The position numbers and the translations under genes are program-made. From Deltaproteobacteria bacterium (GTDB taxonomy: Bacteria; Bdellovibrionota_C; UBA2361; J135), in the NCBI GenBank assembly GCA_020635175.1, contig JACKAH010000001.1, forward strand, positions 124,001 to 188,000: a stretch of 64,000 nt of DNA. Reading direction: 5' to 3'. The notes under the pieces were generated by a model. That model was not told the DNA's origin. It did no database searches and saw only the letters and a program-made list of their open reading frames with translations. The stretch's first letter is position 1. Every line of letters starts with the position of its first letter. Positions 43,346 to 52,843 of this stretch are shown piece by piece.

Positions 43346-45597
43346 TTCTTAAGATCAAAGAGTGTTAAGCTTGGATTGTGAAATCCATAGGTTCCATATT
43401 TTGGTTTGAACTCTTTCAGTGTAGTGAAGTTGCCCCTAACGTCTCTAATGATTTCGCGAAACGCTGGATTTGCATTTGGTTGATTGAAGTATCTGTCATA
43501 AAACAATCCAGAGAGTAACAGGAAATCAGCCTTAGATTCTCGTAGTTTGCTCATTCGCAGGTTGCTCAAGATATCGTCACGAGGCAGATAGACTAGCGTA
43601 AACTCCTCTTCGCTAAAGACAGGATTATAAGGTTTCCAATCAACAAGGATTGTTGAGCCTTGAGGGACGTTGTCTAACATCCAGCTTCGCATTAAGTCTC
43701 TCGTATCAGGCTTTAATTCAGAGGCTAAGTTTAGTGAGCGTTTCACAGGAGAAATTAAGAGCAGAAAGATACCAATTGAGGCTAACGCATGCAGCGACTT
43801 CTTTCGTAGGACATGTATCAGCTCGCTCGCTGCTATCGCAATAAATGGAAGACAAGGAAATATGTATCGCTCAGGTTGAGGAGCAGGTTTTGCGTTAACA
43901 TATTCAGCAGGTAGATAGAAAAGTAAAAATAGTGAAATTACAAAGAGATCTTCTATTCTGCGTCTTCTAATTAAGAGCCCAAATCCTATTAGAGCAAGTA
44001 AATATGGAGCAATAGTAACACCTGGTAGTATGCTTCGAGCCAGGTGATATGTCCAAAACTGAGACCATGGATCGATCAAAATAGTATGGCCACGTGCCAT
44101 ATGTTCAGTCTCTGAGGCTACGTCTTTGAGGAATGTCGCAGAGTCTAGCACGCTATAAGGTGTGCAGATCACAAAACCAACTGGAATTAGCAGTGAAGCA
44201 AATAGGGCAAATTTCAAGAACCTAAGGTCAGGTTTTAGAACATGACGAGACTTTAGAAAAGGAGCTCCTATTATGACAGCGAAGACTAATATGCCAGAAT
44301 ATTTTGTAGCAGCACTCGCTCCAGCTAAAAGTCCAGCAATAAGTAAAAGAGCAGCTTTGTCTTGCTTAACAGCTTTAACGACAAAGTGAATAGTTAGTAG
44401 AATCATGAAGAGAAGCAATGCGTCTTCTTTTACGTAACGACTGCAAGTGATATGCAGTGGAAATAGCGCTAGCGCAGCCGCACTTAGTAGTCCTGTATGT
44501 GTGGAAAAGAGTCGTTTTGAAATTGTGTAGGTCAAATATATTGATAGAGTTCCAGCAGTCGCGCTCATTAGGCGCCCAGCATATATAGCTGAATCCATCC
44601 ACTCTCCAGTTCTGCCGAATAGATGAAGTAGAGAATTTGCAAAATAGGTTCCATACAGCAACATCGAAGGATGAAGGAAGTACCTCGGGTTTAAATCTCC
44701 ATGAGCACGCATTCGCTGTATCGCGTTGAATTTTGGAACTTCATCGGGATGGTAGTTAAAGGGTAGGCCAAAGTCGATATTATAAAATCTTAGTAATGCT
44801 CCTACTACTAAAATACTGACGATAATAGCAGAAGACCACAGGAACTGACCCTCAGGCACTATAGTCATTGATGAGAGTATATTCGAGGAATTGTTAAGCT
44901 CAAATCCAGAGCGATTATCTTGAAGCCTTCCGTATAAATAAAAACCAAAGCTTACAAAAGTAATCACAATCCACAATGCTTGAGCAGGTTGTAGGTTTAA
45001 GTTTTCACAGTTGTACAAGACTAAGCATGAGAAAATTGGAGCAAGAAATGGTAAAACTCTTGAGCCGATCTGATTTGCAATAAGCAGCCATAAAAATGAA
45101 AGGATGAAAATTGCAAGAGCCGTTTGGATTAGAAGTCTCAGATCGACGAGTGGTACTCCAAGATCAGAGTAGATCTGCATTGTCTCGAGCTGAGCCCCAA
45201 GTTTTCGCTGATCCAGTTCTGAAGGGGTAAAAGGATTGACTACCTCAAACCGTAAAATTTTAGGATTACATGTATTCGTTAAGTATAAAACTTGTGGTTG
45301 CTCTGAGACCCTAAAGTCAGAGATTAAGTTGTCGCAAAGAAACACTTTTAGATGCGCTGCTTCTAATCCTTCAGGGCGCCAAGTGTTGAAGCTAAGCTTT
45401 GCCTTGTTGCCACGATGTAAGAGTTTGCTGAGAGTTATCTCTGAGCCCTCTTCAATCCACTTATCCCCGCCAATCTTGTTAAAGGTGCCTTTTGAACTTA
45501 GTGGTGTAACAAAACTATGATAAGCAAGACCAAGTCCGATTAGTGCAGCAATTAAACTTGCAAGAAGTAGAATGCCTGCGCTGATAATATTTTTCAT
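43342..45597 (-). CDS. GT39-type (ArnT/PMT-like) glycosyltransferase
   Basis: A 751-residue membrane protein. An N-terminal helix (about 5-27) and a periplasmic beta-domain (30-150) precede about eleven helices. The first periplasmic loop contains GLPFNYHPDEVPKF, with the Asp-Glu pair (DE) used for catalysis in GT39 enzymes, and PERYIFPCLPFIAIAASEL is the second family motif. It probably moves a lipid-linked sugar to a periplasmic acceptor. Its ATG overlaps the stop of the 821-residue gene by 4 bases, so the two are one operon. Confidence 0.75.
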   Translation of the reverse strand: MKNIISAGILLLASLIAALIGLGLAYHSFVTPLSSKGTFNKIGGDKWIEEGSEITLSKLLHRGNKAKLSFNTWRPEGLEAAHLKVFLCDNLISDFRVSEQPQVLYLTNTCNPKILRFEVVNPFTPSELDQRKLGAQLETMQIYSDLGVPLVDLRLLIQTALAIFILSFLWLLIANQIGSRVLPFLAPIFSCLVLYNCENLNLQPAQALWIVITFVSFGFYLYGRLQDNRSGFELNNSSNILSSMTIVPEGQFLWSSAIIVSILVVGALLRFYNIDFGLPFNYHPDEVPKFNAIQRMRAHGDLNPRYFLHPSMLLYGTYFANSLLHLFGRTGEWMDSAIYAGRLMSATAGTLSIYLTYTISKRLFSTHTGLLSAAALALFPLHITCSRYVKEDALLLFMILLTIHFVVKAVKQDKAALLLIAGLLAGASAATKYSGILVFAVIIGAPFLKSRHVLKPDLRFLKFALFASLLIPVGFVICTPYSVLDSATFLKDVASETEHMARGHTILIDPWSQFWTYHLARSILPGVTIAPYLLALIGFGLLIRRRRIEDLFVISLFLLFYLPAEYVNAKPAPQPERYIFPCLPFIAIAASELIHVLRKKSLHALASIGIFLLLISPVKRSLNLASELKPDTRDLMRSWMLDNVPQGSTILVDWKPYNPVFSEEEFTLVYLPRDDILSNLRMSKLRESKADFLLLSGLFYDRYFNQPNANPAFREIIRDVRGNFTTLKEFKPKYGTYGFHNPSLTLFDLKN

Positions 45598-48059
45598 AGT
45601 TCGGATTTAGTCTTAGCTAGTGCCTTTACATCAACGATAGCCGATTCATCGTCCCTGTAAACAAGAAAAGGATTTTTTTCTAAATTAACCTCTGTCGGCA
45701 GCGATTTGTAAAAGTAGTTATGATAATCTCTTGAAGTTAGTTCAGTTACAAGGGTGTTTAAAGGGCTAAAGAGTTTATCCTCTTTTAGCGCTTCAGGGTA
45801 GAATCTCTTTCTACTGAAAATGAAGTAATCAATTCCCTCAGGAATTAGCAGCTTCAAAAATTGATCTAAATTTTGAGCATAGTGTGCTTTTACTGAGATT
45901 TCTAACCTACGCTTCATCTCAGAATAGTATTTTGGATAAAATGGATGTGCCACCTCTGTTGTGACATATGCCTTTCTCATTCCGAAAAGCTGCAAACCGT
46001 TGATGTGTGTAGGATGGCCTGCAATTAGAGAATTTTCATTGGTAAACTTTCTGACCCAGATAAAGGCCTTGCCCTTCTTTGTTTCCCAATAATTAAAGTT
46101 TCCATCACCTACAAGGCCTGTGTTTGATCCAATAAAGATCAGAGCTGCTAGCCCAAGGAAAGCATAAAATTGTTTCTTCTGCTCAGAAAAGAGTTTAGTA
46201 AAACCGATGCTAAATGCTGTTATCCAGAAAATGGCTAGTGGAAACTGCAGGTGTCTGTTTGGAACATATAGCTTAAAAGCTAAGGCGCGCGATAGAAAGT
46301 AAACCACGAGAATTGAGCAGAGTAGGACCCAGAGTTGATTAGGAATAATCTGCTTATTACCTTTGAAACTCTTAAGAGCAAAAAATATCAGAGAAGCGAT
46401 GCATAGAAATGGTAGAGCGTAATCCCAAATAAGTCCAGGCTCGTAGAGCCTGCTCATGAATGGCTGAAATCCATATTTCATGAATTCATATGAAACGCTC
46501 TTTAAGGGCAGGAAAGGGAAGCGACCATCTGGCCATTGAAATTCAGGCATTGCTGCAGCTTGAGCCCTAGTCACCATCTCGCCAATGTAGTCAGGTCTAT
46601 CGATTACATAATATGTAACCAGAAGATAAATTGGAGATAAGGCAATATATCTAAAAAGTAACTTTTTACTCTCAGAGCTGCGCTGTCTGTAGCAGTTCCA
46701 TAGAAGATAGAGTCCGTATGCAAGGGCGGCAATTAGTGTGACAGGTGGATGTAGGAGGCATCCGCAAAGTAGTGTAAGTAAAATCGCAAGATGGGAGTTC
46801 TTTAAGCTGAAGTAAATAAAGGCAGCGAGGATTGGTGCAGCCCAGCCTCGTGGAAGTCCGCCGGTTATTCTCTGCACAACTGGTCTAGTGTGTAAAAACC
46901 AGGTCATTGCAAATAGCGCGGCAGATAAATTGGCAGAGTGTCTAACTGCAAGAAATATGAATATCAGGGTTAAGGCTAACTGAATTAGTGTCATCCAGTG
47001 AGCTGTCATGATCGGATCGGCAGTTAGATATGTAATTGCATACCCGCACCAATAATGAAGCGGTGCCAAGTAGCCGAGCATAGTCTCGGTAATGATGTCT
47101 CCCTTAAAAATATCAGGATGATAAACTGAGTGAAACGGATAAACCTGCTGCAGGGCATCGTCCGTGGTCCAGCTTGGGTTAAACCAGAATTCTTTTAAAT
47201 CGTTCCAATAAAAAAATAGGTAACTTAAAAAAAGAACAAGCATTACGATATTCGGTAGGGTTGCTAGAGCTACCTTAATCCGACTTTTCTTGTAAATAGG
47301 ATTGCTTTGCTTAAAGATTCCTAGAGAGATTGAGTCTAGAGTTCTGTCGAATAATGTTCTAATGCGATCGTCCCCAATAGAGATCTGCCTAGTGAAATCG
47401 TCGAGGCTTGTTTTAAGCTTGATACTTGGCTCATTTTTAGTTTTTGTTCCAAGAAGTAAGGTTGTTTGTTTGTATCCGCTCTCATCGACTCCTTGCTCCT
47501 TCAACAGATAGAGCTCTTCTATCTCTGGATGGTTTTGCGCAAAATCAAGCAACTTTGTTTTTATCTCGGGATATTCATCTGATTCGATCTTTGAGAGTTC
47601 GATATTACTAAGTTCGTTTGGAAGTAGATCGAGTATGGCTTCATCTACGTCCTGTTCATTTCCTCTAAGTTTTTCGATCTCCCACGGTGAAAATTCTTTA
47701 TGAGTATCTAAATTGGGATTGATACATGCCCACCAGTCTTGTGGAATCTTATCGAGCAGCTCTGCTCCGCTAAGTTCAATAAATTCTAGTTCCTCTCTGA
47801 ACCACTCTTCGATAAAAGTGCTCTTTGAAAAGAAGGGTACGATTACCCGTTGCTCGTCTTGAATGCCAAGAATATTTACAAAATCGTTTGGGTAGCTAGG
47901 CGAATGTGTTAAGGCATGGTTTTGGTATCTTGTTGGGACAAAGAATCTCTCGTTACGAATTAAGTTATAAAACGACCTAAGAGATTCTCTGTCTCCTCTG
48001 ATTGCATCATCAATTATATCGCTGAGTTTATCCGTTAACTCAGAGTATTCGTCTGACAC
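45594..48059 (-). CDS. SseB-like domain fused to a polytopic GT-C-like membrane protein
   Basis: An 821-residue fusion, GTG start. Residues about 10-140 follow the SseB N-terminal domain (RNERFFVPT, VIVPFFSKSTFIEEWF, DWWACINPN); about 160-235 resembles the SseB C-terminal domain (LLDFAQNHPEIEELYLLKEQ). From about 265 onward there are ten or more hydrophobic helices in the GT-C arrangement, with DDALQQVYPFHSVYHPDIF in the first long loop. SseB domains are found in enteric 'enhanced serine sensitivity' and secretion-related proteins. I do not know this combination as a described family. Downstream it is coupled to the GT39 gene. Confidence 0.6.
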   Translation of the reverse strand: MSDEYSELTDKLSDIIDDAIRGDRESLRSFYNLIRNERFFVPTRYQNHALTHSPSYPNDFVNILGIQDEQRVIVPFFSKSTFIEEWFREELEFIELSGAELLDKIPQDWWACINPNLDTHKEFSPWEIEKLRGNEQDVDEAILDLLPNELSNIELSKIESDEYPEIKTKLLDFAQNHPEIEELYLLKEQGVDESGYKQTTLLLGTKTKNEPSIKLKTSLDDFTRQISIGDDRIRTLFDRTLDSISLGIFKQSNPIYKKSRIKVALATLPNIVMLVLFLSYLFFYWNDLKEFWFNPSWTTDDALQQVYPFHSVYHPDIFKGDIITETMLGYLAPLHYWCGYAITYLTADPIMTAHWMTLIQLALTLIFIFLAVRHSANLSAALFAMTWFLHTRPVVQRITGGLPRGWAAPILAAFIYFSLKNSHLAILLTLLCGCLLHPPVTLIAALAYGLYLLWNCYRQRSSESKKLLFRYIALSPIYLLVTYYVIDRPDYIGEMVTRAQAAAMPEFQWPDGRFPFLPLKSVSYEFMKYGFQPFMSRLYEPGLIWDYALPFLCIASLIFFALKSFKGNKQIIPNQLWVLLCSILVVYFLSRALAFKLYVPNRHLQFPLAIFWITAFSIGFTKLFSEQKKQFYAFLGLAALIFIGSNTGLVGDGNFNYWETKKGKAFIWVRKFTNENSLIAGHPTHINGLQLFGMRKAYVTTEVAHPFYPKYYSEMKRRLEISVKAHYAQNLDQFLKLLIPEGIDYFIFSRKRFYPEALKEDKLFSPLNTLVTELTSRDYHNYFYKSLPTEVNLEKNPFLVYRDDESAIVDVKALAKTKSEL

Positions 48060-48072
48060 AATTCTGTAATTT

Positions 48073-48576
48073 CTAGCTGGCGTTCATTCTTTTAACGATC
48101 TCAGCTGAGATATCCATCTTATCATTGCTGAAAAGAACGGCATTACCAGGAGTAGTTCCCTCTTCTAGTACGAGGGTAAGTTTTTGTTCCTGTGCATACT
48201 TTTCAATTATACCTCGAGCCTTATCGAGCAGGGCTTTTGTAGAGCGTAAGTATTTTCTCTTAAGCTCTTCTTCCGCGTCTTTGGCAAGTCTTGCAAAATC
48301 TCGTGCTTGAGCTCTGTAGTCAGCAAGCTCTTTGGAATCTTTTTCGACCTTCTTAGCTTTTAATTTTTTCTCCATTGCTAAGAGATCGTTCTTTTTGGAA
48401 TCAAGGCTTTTCTTTTTAGTTGCCTTAAGATCTTCAAGCTCTTTGCGCTTGCTCTGAGCTTCTTTAGTCTCATTCAGTACTCTATCCATATCTACAGTAG
48501 CGACACGGAAGTCCGCGTAAGCACTTGCACTGATGCAAAGTAGAGCAATTAAGAATAGTTTGCTGAAAGTTTTCAT
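48073..48576 (-). CDS. OmpH/Skp-family periplasmic chaperone
   Basis: A 167-residue exported protein with signal peptide (FLIALLCISASAYA, cleavage before DF), the family start FRVATVDMDRVLNETKEAQ and a long alpha-helical tentacle (about 40-125) rich in Lys, Glu and Ala. Skp keeps outer-membrane proteins soluble in the periplasm. I use the ATG at 48576 (MKTFSK), preceded by GAGGTG; the earlier ATG at 48594 lacks such a site. Confidence 0.88.
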   Translation of the reverse strand: MKTFSKLFLIALLCISASAYADFRVATVDMDRVLNETKEAQSKRKELEDLKATKKKSLDSKKNDLLAMEKKLKAKKVEKDSKELADYRAQARDFARLAKDAEEELKRKYLRSTKALLDKARGIIEKYAQEQKLTLVLEEGTTPGNAVLFSNDKMDISAEIVKRMNAS

Positions 48577-48690
48577 GAACACCTCGGTTAACATTTTTAT
48601 TAGGTAGCATTATTGAGCATTTATGATGTGAGATCAATCTTTGTAAATGACTGTCTTTACTAATGAAGTCAGGCAATGTTTTGACTGAGG

Positions 48691-49830
48691 TCAATTTGAG
48701 GATTGAGTAAGAGATTGATATGCCTCTATAATTTTATCAGCAGCGAACCTAATCTCCTCTTCTGAGTTGAACCTGCCTATACCAATCCGTATACAGCTAT
48801 TTCGAAGCTCTTTGTCTAGCCCAATTGCAGAAAGGACATGAGATTCCTCGCTTAGATGAGACATGCATGCAGAGGAAGATGAGATAGCAATATCTTTTGC
48901 TAGCTTAGAAATAAGTTTATCGGCTCTTATCCCAGGCAGTGCATAATTGAGGTTGCCGCAAATTCTGTTAGAGCTTGGCCCGTTTAAAATAATATCTTCG
49001 ATCGCTTTACTCATAAGAGAATCAAAGAGAGATGTGAGACTTTCCGTTTCACTTAGTATTTGATCAATTTCGCTTCTAATAATCTCTGCTGCTTTGCCAA
49101 AGCCAACAATTCCGGGAGTATTTAAAGTCCCAGCCCTAATCCCATGCTCATGACCACCTCCAAAAATTAAAGGGGTAAGCTCTGCTTTTAGCTTAGGACT
49201 TATATAAAGCGCCCCGGCTCCTTTTGGGCCATAAAATTTATGCGCGGAGATGGAAGCCAGATCGAAATGTAAACTTTTATAATCAATTTTTACTTTGCCA
49301 ATTAGCTGAGAGAGGTCTAGGTGTAAGAGCGCGCCGCTTTGAGCGCAGATCTCGCCGATAATTTCTAAATCTTGAATTGTTCCGATCTCATTGTTGGCTG
49401 CAATGATTGATACCAAATCGGCTGGACTCTTTAGGCTCTCCTGAAGCTCAGTGAGATTTAAAAATCCTTCTCTGTTAACACCTAATCTTACGCACTCAAT
49501 CCCTTCACGTTCTAGTTGTGCAATACAATCAAGCACAGCTTTATGCTCAATTGAACTATAAATCACTCTTTTATGTTTTTTCTTTATTCCTCTAAGCGCC
49601 AGATTAATCGACTCAGTTGCTCCACTAGTAAAGATCGTATCTTTTGAGTCACGCTGAATTAGTTCGGCTACATTCTCTCTCGCGATATTCACCAACTCTT
49701 CAGCTTCCCAACCCCAAGCATGACCAGCACTAGCAGGGTTGCCAAAATATTTTGTTAAACAAGTTTGAATAATTTCAGCAACTCGAGGATCTACAGGAGT
49801 AGTTGCATTGTTATCTAAATACACCTTCAT
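48691..49830 (-). CDS. Cysteine desulfurase (NifS/IscS family)
   Basis: A 379-residue PLP enzyme that takes sulfur from cysteine for Fe-S clusters and thio-modification. YLDNNATTPVDP starts the family; His96 (SIEHKAVL) stacks on PLP; Lys198 (SAHKFYGPKGAGAL) forms the Schiff base; Cys322 lies in the catalytic loop (SSSSACMSH). The partner scaffold IscU is not in the window. It is 6 bases downstream of the HDOD gene in the same direction. Confidence 0.92.
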   Translation of the reverse strand: MKVYLDNNATTPVDPRVAEIIQTCLTKYFGNPASAGHAWGWEAEELVNIARENVAELIQRDSKDTIFTSGATESINLALRGIKKKHKRVIYSSIEHKAVLDCIAQLEREGIECVRLGVNREGFLNLTELQESLKSPADLVSIIAANNEIGTIQDLEIIGEICAQSGALLHLDLSQLIGKVKIDYKSLHFDLASISAHKFYGPKGAGALYISPKLKAELTPLIFGGGHEHGIRAGTLNTPGIVGFGKAAEIIRSEIDQILSETESLTSLFDSLMSKAIEDIILNGPSSNRICGNLNYALPGIRADKLISKLAKDIAISSSSACMSHLSEESHVLSAIGLDKELRNSCIRIGIGRFNSEEEIRFAADKIIEAYQSLTQSSN

Positions 49831-49836
49831 GGTGCG

Positions 49837-50670
49837 TTACTTCGTTGAGTTTGGCGCCAGATATTCAGCAATTTGATTATGCATTCGCACTAGCTGCGGT
49901 GCATTTAATTGTAAAAGTCTTAAAGCGCTATTAGAAGGGAGATCGGTGTTTGGCGCGTACTTCTCAAGTTTGCCGTTCATGTTTGCTTCATAGATCTCTT
50001 GAGCTGCATTACAAATTGGACGCATAATGGCGTAGTTTTTGTCTTTTGGAGCTGTGCTTCTCTCGAGTGGAAATAAGAGAACATCCGGAATTCCATACGC
50101 TTTCAAATACTCAATGCCAGCATCTTCTGGATTAAAGCCATAATCCTGAGTTAAACGATAGTTTAAACGTTTGCGTGAAGCAGCATCAGCTTGAACAACA
50201 TAGTCCTGTTGTAGGTATGCCACTGACAACATATCGCCTAAGTAGGTAAAGAGCGCAGCAACTTTACATTCATCAGCATAACGAATTCGCTTAATATCAC
50301 AGATGATACTTGCTATCTTAGAAACCTGATAAGAGTACGAGCGATACTTATCATACCATTCAGCAACGCCAGGATCTGTTAACTGAGGACGCTCAGAGAT
50401 CATCTCAAGCGTTTCGTTGATTAACTGATTTCCAAGTCGTTGAATACAAGCTCTAGGGGTTGTGATTGGCACTCTACTACCAGCAGCCTCAATTGAATGC
50501 ACAGCCTTAAGAAGTTCCAGGACAATTACAGGGTCCTCTGAGACGCAACTCACCGAAGGTTCAATTCTTGCGTTTGGGTCACTAAAGATCTTTCGCGCCC
50601 GCTCTAGAACCTCTTCCTTAGCAGGGAGCTGTACCTCCTGAGATTTCTTGATTGAATAGGTACCTGACAT
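49837..50670 (-). CDS. HDOD-domain protein
   Basis: A 277-residue cytosolic protein built around an HDOD domain (about 15-230): LPAKEEVLERARKIF, VSEDPVIVLELLKAVHS, ITTPRACIQRLGNQLINETLE, YADECKVAALFTYLGDML. The HDOD fold resembles HD phosphohydrolases without the metal site and is used in bacterial signalling. The stand-alone form has no recognisable second domain. It is the first gene of the minus-strand run toward cysteine desulfurase. Confidence 0.75.
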   Translation of the reverse strand: MSGTYSIKKSQEVQLPAKEEVLERARKIFSDPNARIEPSVSCVSEDPVIVLELLKAVHSIEAAGSRVPITTPRACIQRLGNQLINETLEMISERPQLTDPGVAEWYDKYRSYSYQVSKIASIICDIKRIRYADECKVAALFTYLGDMLSVAYLQQDYVVQADAASRKRLNYRLTQDYGFNPEDAGIEYLKAYGIPDVLLFPLERSTAPKDKNYAIMRPICNAAQEIYEANMNGKLEKYAPNTDLPSNSALRLLQLNAPQLVRMHNQIAEYLAPNSTK

Positions 50671-50972
50671 ATCTCAAAAACAAAAAAATTCTTTACTTCA
50701 ATAAAATGAAGTTTTCGCTACTACAGGTTGAGTTTTTATCCTGTCTTTACAACTATATAGGTTGGCCCGGAGCAAGCACATCATTCACCCGCCAACAGAG
50801 AAAAAATGACTCTACTCTATTTAACGTCATATTTTAAAAAGAGACTAAGTCATTTAGTTAAATTTTACCATACTACTGATATTCCGTCTGCTAAACCCTT
50901 GAATTTTCTCTTAGAAATTGGGTATAACCTTAAGCACATGTTGCTAACCATTTGAAATCATAGAGGTGAGAG
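50671..50972. other. Divergent intergenic region between the HDOD gene and fumC
   Basis: Contains ACTTCA/TGAAGT (a 6-bp hairpin near 50695-50715), GTTGGC at 50761 with GCCAAC near 50791, and A/T-rich tracts that must hold promoters for both directions, but no element I can assign with confidence. A short open frame through it is not supported. Confidence 0.45.
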
Positions 50973-52358
50973 ATGAGAGTTGAAAAAGATTCTATGGGTG
51001 AGATGAAGGTGCCTGAGGATGCATTATATGGAGCATCCACTCAAAGGGCGGTCTTAAACTTTCCAATTAGCTCACGGAGATTCACTTCAAGATTCGTCTC
51101 AGCACTTGGAACAATCAAAAAAGCCGCAGCCAAGGCAAACAACGCTTTAGGATTACTTGATGATCAAAAATGCAAGGCGATCTGCGCTGCCGCTGATGAA
51201 GTCATTGACAATAAACTCGATAATCAATTTGTAATTGATATCTTTCAAACAGGTTCCGGTACCTCATCTAACATGAACACCAATGAAGTAATTGCTAACA
51301 GAGCAATTCAGATTCTAGGTGGAGAGCTCGGGGATCGCTCAATCCTACACCCAAATGATCACGTAAACATGTCTCAATCCTCAAATGATGTAATTCCGAC
51401 TGCAATTCATATCTCGGCTTGTCAGGCTGTAGAGGGAGATTTAATTCCTGCTCTTCAGAAATTACATGCTGCGCTTAACTTAAAAGCGAAAGCTTTTGAA
51501 TCGATTGTAAAATCAGGTCGAACCCATCTTCAGGATGCAACTCCAATTACGCTAGGGCAGGAGTTCAGTGGATATGCTGCGCAAATTGAACAGGGTATAG
51601 CTAGAGTAAAGCGATCACTTGAATCTTTACACGAACTTGCTCTCGGTGGAACTGCTGTTGGAACAGGATTAAATACTCATCCTGAGTTTCCTGCAAAAGC
51701 GATCGCAGAGATTTCTGCTTTAACAGGCGTTGCTTTTATCGAAGCTAAAAATCACTTTGAAGCTCAAGGTGCTAAAGATGCAGCTGTTGAGATGAGTGGA
51801 CAGCTTAAAACAATCGCTGTTTCTCTAATGAAGATAGCAAACGATATTCGTTGGCTTGCTGCTGGTCCACGCTGTAGTTTAAAGGAGATCTTCCTGCCTG
51901 AGATTCAACCTGGCTCAAGTATCATGCCAGCTAAGGTTAATCCTGTTATTTGTGAATCGGTCATGATGGTCTCAGCTCAAGTTATTGGGAACGATGCATG
52001 TATTACTGTTTGTGGTCAGCACGGGAACTTCGAGCTTAACGCGATGATGCCAGTTCTTGCTTCAAACTTATTAGAGTCAATCTCACTAATTTCTACAACT
52101 GCAGCTAACTTTGCAGAGAGATGTATTGAAGGAATTGAAGCTAATGCTGAGCAATGTAATGAATACGCTGAGCTAAGTCTTGCTACCTGTACTTCACTTG
52201 CTCCTGTAATTGGATACGATAAAGCTGCTGAGCTTGCTAAGCGTGCATACAAAGAGGGCAAGACTGTGCGTCAGATGGCTAAAGAGATGAAGGTGCTTAG
52301 TGATGCAGAGCTCGATAAGCTTCTTGATCTGCTTGCTATGACTAAGCCAGGGGTTTAG
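50973..52358 (+). CDS. fumC: Class II fumarase
   Basis: A 461-residue member of the fumarase/aspartase superfamily. TGSGTSSNMN, SQSSNDVIPTAI, KSGRTHLQDATPI and the signature PGSSIMPAKVNP are all present; ALGGTAVGTG is the fumarase-type loop. It hydrates fumarate to malate in the TCA cycle without iron. It has a GAGGTGAGAG ribosome site upstream of the ATG and stands alone. Confidence 0.95.
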   Translation: MRVEKDSMGEMKVPEDALYGASTQRAVLNFPISSRRFTSRFVSALGTIKKAAAKANNALGLLDDQKCKAICAAADEVIDNKLDNQFVIDIFQTGSGTSSNMNTNEVIANRAIQILGGELGDRSILHPNDHVNMSQSSNDVIPTAIHISACQAVEGDLIPALQKLHAALNLKAKAFESIVKSGRTHLQDATPITLGQEFSGYAAQIEQGIARVKRSLESLHELALGGTAVGTGLNTHPEFPAKAIAEISALTGVAFIEAKNHFEAQGAKDAAVEMSGQLKTIAVSLMKIANDIRWLAAGPRCSLKEIFLPEIQPGSSIMPAKVNPVICESVMMVSAQVIGNDACITVCGQHGNFELNAMMPVLASNLLESISLISTTAANFAERCIEGIEANAEQCNEYAELSLATCTSLAPVIGYDKAAELAKRAYKEGKTVRQMAKEMKVLSDAELDKLLDLLAMTKPGV

Positions 52359-52423
52359 AACATCTCGTAGTAGGCACGACCTTCTAAACTAATTTCTCAT
52401 TCACTAGTCTCGTCTATAACAGC

Positions 52424-52460
52424 GCATCGCTTTGCGATACACTGTTACTAGCCTGCGACA
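52424..52460. repeat. Nested hairpin after fumC
   Basis: AACAG, ATCGC, TTT, GCGAT, CTGTT form two stacked stems. It may be the fumC terminator, although no T-run follows. Confidence 0.4.
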
Positions 52461-52494
52461 CGTTCATTACGAAATTGTTTATCCGGTCGACCTT

Positions 52495-52565
52495 CCTAAG
52501 TTTTCTCCCAAGAATTGGGGGAGGTGCCGCCAGAGGCGGCGGTGGGCTCCGACCAAAAGTCGGTT
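52495..52565. repeat. Compound palindromic element with T-tailed hairpin
   Basis: CTCCC/GGGAG, GCCGCC-AGA-GGCGGC and finally CCGAC-CAAAA-GTCGG followed by TTT. The first two are of the C/G-rich repeat type seen elsewhere in the genome; the last could end plus-strand transcription. Confidence 0.5.
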
Positions 52566-52611
52566 TAAAAACTAAACTAGCTGAAATTGCTAGATAAATA
52601 AGAGCTCGATT

Positions 52612-52638
52612 TAATTTTTTGTCCAGACCTGCCGATAC
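52612..52638 (+). promoter_or_regulatory. Sigma-28-like promoter before a 38-residue ORF
   Basis: TAATTTTT, 11 nt, GCCGATAC: the best match to the FliA consensus in the window (6 of 8 in the -35, 7 of 8 in the -10, exact spacer). It ends 38 bases before the GTG at 52676, the same geometry as the promoters at 12318 and 15278. Confidence 0.6.
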
Positions 52639-52675
52639 TATATACTGGTATTAGGTTTTTGATTGATTGACTATT

Positions 52676-52792
52676 GTGATTGATAAGATAACAAAAATTT
52701 GGTCTTGGTTAGCTGGAAAGGCTACCGATATCTTGTTTCCACCAGAACCGGTCCCAGTCAGGGTCGACTCAAAGAAGCGTCATCGTCGCTAA
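52676..52792 (+). CDS. 38-residue small protein with basic tail
   Basis: GTG start. An amphipathic N-terminus (IDKITKIWSWLAGKATDILF), a PPEPVPV proline segment and a very basic end (KKRHRR). The layout suits a membrane- or partner-binding peptide. There is no strong Shine-Dalgarno, but the sigma-28-like promoter sits at the expected distance. A real gene is plausible, not proven. No family known to me. Confidence 0.45.
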   Translation: MIDKITKIWSWLAGKATDILFPPEPVPVRVDSKKRHRR

Positions 52793-52843
52793 TTTTCTAG
52801 GTTTTCTCGATTAGCTATTATTTTCTGCTATATTATTTGGCTT

